Below, piece after piece: positions 60,340-64,000 of a DNA stretch of 64,000 nucleotides (position 1 is its first letter; each line of letters opens with the position of its first letter). The DNA is from Gordionus sp. m RMFG-2023 (Eukaryota; Nematomorpha; Gordioida; Chordodea; Parachordodidae): assembly GCF_954871325.1 (NCBI RefSeq), contig NC_088775.1:43005561-43069560 (forward strand), written 5' to 3'. The notes under the pieces were generated by a model. That model did no database searches. It was not told the DNA's origin and was given only the letters and a program-made list of their open reading frames with translations. The translations under genes were made by a program, and so were the position numbers.

Positions 60340-61717
60340 TATGATTAAATACTGCCTTGCTAAACTGTCTTGCCCAAACTGTATTGCTAAAAAGAAATTA
60401 ATCATAATCGATCATAATTTGATGATATAATTTCTTTTAAAAAAAATTTTTCAAAAACATTTTTTTTATTTTACATAAATCAATTTTTAATTAATTAAAA
60501 AATTGATATTAAATATCAAATAATTTAAAATTCTATTTTTACTTAATATTATTGGAAAAAAAATATATTTACTAGCTTATTACAACTTAAATTTAATTTT
60601 TCAATTACAAAATTTAACAAATTTATATCCATAAGAGGGCGTTAAATACATAAATATCAAAATATATTCTTAGCAAACAAGAATAAATATTGGATAGCGC
60701 TTTTTTTTTGTATTTGGGTATAAATACATGTGAAAAACCTAAAAAAGATTTAAAAAATAGAGGTCTCCTTGAGATTTAATTAATGAGTAGGTTTATAATC
60801 GAAAAATAGTAGAAAGTTTGTAAGGAACATATTGCTGGCGTTATTGATCAAAATCTCTTCATTTTTGGTTTACACGTGTATATTTAGGTGTTAAACATTA
60901 TCCTAAAAAATATTTTGAAAATATTATGATTTGACCGAATGCCGAGCTTAAAACCGACCACAATATTCGATCTACCAAATTTGGTAGTAATATTATTTGG
61001 AAATTGTTCATTTTTGGTTTAATTATCTATATATACGTGTAAATCATTATCGCAGCTAAAATATTTTAAAAATATCGTGATTTGACAGAAAACCGATTTG
61101 AAGGCCCAATGACATACATGGAAAATTCTTTATTTTTGGTTTATATGTGAACAATAACGTGGTAAGCATTATCCTAATTAATTTTTTGAAAATATTAAGA
61201 TTTGACCGAATGGAGAGCTCAAAACCGACCACTAACTAAATATTCGATCTACCAAATTTGGTAGTAATATTATTTGGAAAATGTTCATTTTTGGTTAATT
61301 TATCTATAAATAAAAAATATCTTGATTTAACCGATAACCGATTTGAAACCGAAATACTGCCTTGCTGGCGTTATAAATAGAAAATTCTTCATTTTTGATT
61401 TATACGTGAACAATAACGTGTTAAGCATTATCCTAATTAATTTTTTGAAAATATTATGATTTGAACGAATGGCGAGCTCAAAACCGACCACTTACTAAAT
61501 ATTCGATCTACCCTATTTGGTAGTAATATTATTTGGAAAATGTTCATTTTTCGTTAAATATCTATATATACGTGTAAATCATTATCCCAAAAAATATTTT
61601 AAAAATATCGTGTTTTGACCGATAACCGATTTGAAACCGAAATACTGCTTTGCTGACATTATACATGGAAAATTCTTCATTTTTGGTTTATACGTGAACA
61701 ATAACGTGTTAAGCATA
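60340..61717. repeat. MULE-TIR-related block with about four tandem units
   Basis: Matches the inner part of the MULE TIR (22540-23500). The unit with GCTGGCGTTAT/GCTGACATTAT recurs at about 60834, 61108, 61365 and 61642, roughly 270 bp apart. It has no transposase of its own and no CCGG array. Confidence 0.75.
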
Positions 61718-62637
61718 GCATCATGTTTTAAAGTAAGCTATAAGACAGTGACAAATATTAAATACTCTCATCTCAAAAAAGGAATAAAATATAGCTTACC
61801 CAAAGGAGGTTCACGCGCACGCAAGAAATTAAATAAAGAGCAGGAAGAATATATATTAAATTGTATAAATTTGGATTGCACTTTATCCTTAAAAAGGTTA
61901 TGTGAAATCATTAAAGAAAGATATGATGTGGAAATATAAAAAAATACGGTATCAAGGTTACTCTCAGGATTTAGGTACAGCCTTAAAAGAGTATCATCAC
62001 GTTCAGTTAGAGAAAATAACGAATCAAATATAGAGATTCGCAAAGAATACGCGAATTGGTTTGTAGATGTAGCATATATGAAGGAAAAATTTATATTTAT
62101 CGATGAGAGCGGGTTTTCAATATCAATGAGGCGATTATATGGATATTCCCAAATAAATAAAAAGGCAATTAAAAATGTTCAAGGAATAAAGACAATAAAT
62201 TACACTATCATTGCGGCTCTCACAATTGCAGGAACATTTCGATTCGAAGTTCTTGATGGCCCTTGCAATGCTATATATTTTAGCAACTTTATAAATGAAA
62301 TATTAAATCATTTTGAAGAATCTAACATTATTAATATGATTTTTGTGATGGATAATGTTCCATTTCATCACAATTATTCACTTAGGGAATCGATAGAAAA
62401 AAAGGACATACATTGAAATATTTACCAACCTACAGTCCGTATCTTAATCCTATTGAGAATGTGTTTTTTCAATGGAAGGATTTTATCAGAAATAAAAATC
62501 CTAGTAACGAGGAAGAATTAATTCGTTATATAGAACATGGAGAAAGAGGAATATCTGAAGAAAATGCAAAAAATTATTTTAGAAATATGGAGACATATAT
62601 TCCAAAATGTAGAAGGGGAGAAATTATTAATGATTAA
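61718..62637 (+). pseudogene. Tc1/IS630-like DD34E transposase, 5'-truncated
   Basis: The plus strand encodes a helix-turn-helix (CFKVSYKTVTN), a second DNA-binding part (LSLKRLCEIIKERYDVEI..NTVSRLLS) and the catalytic core: D in FIDESGF (62102-62104), D in VMDNVPFHH (62351-62353) and E in NPIENVF (62455-62457). There are 34 residues between the last two, so DD34E. An in-frame TAA (61937-61939) and a one-base frame change near 62413 interrupt it, but the rest is well kept. The N terminus runs directly into the MULE-TIR repeat, so the start and left TIR are lost. A possible right-end word AAGTTGTCTGCCAAAAACTTA is at 62719-62739. Confidence 0.85.
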
Positions 62638-62766
62638 TATAAATTTTTGTTTCGTATTATATTAAATATATATCGTAATTGTAATTAAATAATTTCATAT
62701 GTAAAAAATTATAAAAAAAAGTTGTCTGCCAAAAACTTAGTGAAAATTAAATATACTTAAAGGAAT

Positions 62767-64000
62767 TATCAAAAATGAGAAGAAAAAAATTGAGAACAAA
62801 TAAAATAAAGAAATCTCAAAAAGTTAGAAATAAAATAAGAAGGAATGACAAAAATAAATAAATTTAAGAAAAATTGAAAAGTTTATATATTTTTTTAAAA
62901 AAATTACGATTTTCCTTTTTTGAATGGGAATTTTCCTTTTTTGATTGACCCTTTTCCTTTTCTTTTGGGAATTTTCCTTTTTCGATTGACACTTTTCCTT
63001 TTTTGATTGGACCTTTTCCTTTTTTGTTTGACACTTTTCCTTTTTTGATTGAACCTTTTCCTTTTGACACTTTTCCTTTTTTATTGGACTTTTTCTTTAA
63101 CCTTTGGGACTTTTCCTTTTTTGATTGACAATTTTCCTTTTTTGATCGGACCTTTTCCTTTTTTGATTGAACTTTTTCCTTTTTAGTTTGACACTTTTAC
63201 TTTTTTGATTGAACCTTTTCTTTTTTTGATTGGGACTTTTCCTTTTTTGGATGGGAAACCCTGTAAATTAATCGTTTGGTTATAATGACCTTTTTAAAAT
63301 TAAATAAGTTTGAACTTAATACCAAACGATATGTAAATTAATAAAATATACTCAATTTAAAATTCTTATTTTTAAAATTATCAAAAATGAGAAGAAAAAA
63401 AAACTGAGATATGCAAATAAAGATTTGACTTAAAGAGATTGAAAAGGTTAGAAATGTATGTAAAAGATTACAATAAAAAAATGATAAAAAGAATATTGTA
63501 TGTATGATGAAAAAAAATCGTAAAGAATTGTTAAAAAAATGGACCTAAATTTATAAATTATTTTTAAAAATACAAAAGAATTATCAAAAATGAGAAGAAA
63601 AATAAATTGAGAGAAGATATAGTAAGAAAAATAAAAGTTAAGAAAATCGCAAAAGGTTAGAAATAAATTGAGAAAAGATACAGTAAGAAAAAAAACGTAA
63701 AAAAATCGCAAAAATTTAGAAATAAATTAAGAAGGAATAACAAAAATAAAGAAAAATTTAAAAAAATTACGATTTTCCTTTTTTGAATGGGAATTTTCCT
63801 TTTTTGATTGACACTTTTCCTTTTCTTTTGGGAATTTTCCTTTTTCGATTGACATTTTCCTTTTTTGATTGGACCTTTTCCTTTTTTGATTGGACCTTTT
63901 CCTTTCTTTTTGGGAATTTTCCTTTTTTGATTGACACTTTTCCTTTTTTGTTTGGGAGTTTTCCTTTTTTGATTGAACATTTTCCTTTTATGATTGACCC
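62767..64000. repeat. 21-bp Lys-coding minisatellite with about 820-bp higher-order repeat
   Basis: Arrays at 62910-63250 and 63770-64000 are built of TTTTCCTTTTTTGATTGGACC-type 21-bp units. On the minus strand the unit keeps frame and encodes KKGKVSI/KKGKGPI heptads (open at 63070-62864 and 63980-63657). Each array is preceded by the same purine-rich flank (TATCAAAAATGAGAAGAAAAA at 62767, 63381 and 63581), so the larger unit is about 820 bp. The array is cut by the window end. The coding appearance may be a by-product of a 21-bp period. Confidence 0.8.

Noticed and set aside
1-64000. Polinton, LINE or SINE copies
   Set aside because: I looked for protein-primed polymerase, capsid, LINE-type RT and Pol III box structures and found none that I could support.
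1-64000. Microsporidian origin (AT-rich, transposon-rich)
   Set aside because: Spliced-looking genes, FLYWCH fingers and the animal-type cysteine-rich transposon gene fit an invertebrate better, but it is not excluded.

Overview
This is an AT-rich eukaryotic window packed with transposable elements and almost free of host genes. Introns with GT..AG borders, FLYWCH-type fingers, MULE, hAT and Tc1/IS630-type transposases and a cysteine-rich transposon gene that I know mainly from animal genomes all suggest an invertebrate animal. The species cannot be told from the sequence. No tRNA, rRNA or conserved housekeeping gene was recognised.

Layout. 1-2740 is a near-perfect inverted repeat whose right arm is the 3' end of a young, whole-looking Ty3/Gypsy element (Gypsy-1, minus strand, 1412-8654, identical 356 bp LTRs). 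The left arm is the 3' end of a second, opposite copy that runs off the window. 8665-11230 is a decayed gag-like region behind a probable LTR end. 11466-13883 is a DNA element with a cysteine-rich gene. 13920-16330 is an old Gypsy-1 relative. A TTCGCG-word array (16740-17070) and a dead hAT gene (17210-18620) follow, then a mostly empty stretch with one exon-like ORF near 20.6 kb. 21581-27217 is a MULE with TIRs over 1 kb long that carry CCGG-word arrays. 28130-37159 is an old Gypsy (Gypsy-2) split by three insertions; two of these are hAT elements with perfect 8-bp target duplications. 37160-43349 has two pieces of the same hAT family around a 3 kb block that holds a FLYWCH-finger gene with a duplicated exon and an unidentified minus-strand coding stretch. 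43350-48200 is another old Gypsy-1 relative. 48297-50262 and 50999-53966 are foldback elements; the second sits inside an LTR element (50641-56018). A further Gypsy pol relic (56024-60090) is split by a hAT copy that contains a MITE. The end holds more MULE-TIR repeats, a Tc1/IS630-like transposase and a Lys-coding minisatellite.

The most interesting system is the Gypsy-1 lineage. Its Gag is short, starts with a membrane-like segment, carries four zinc knuckles and shows no capsid domain. Gag and Pol lie in one frame across a UGA-CUA boundary, and the same 12 bases occur in all three diverged copies. A separate zinc-knuckle ORF lies between pol and the 3' LTR and recurs in the old copy at 43-48 kb. 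The LTR TATA box sits inside a perfect palindrome, and the leader holds two tandem arrays. The elements show deep nesting, so relative ages can be read: Gypsy-2 is older than the hAT copies inside it, and Gypsy-1 is the youngest LTR element.
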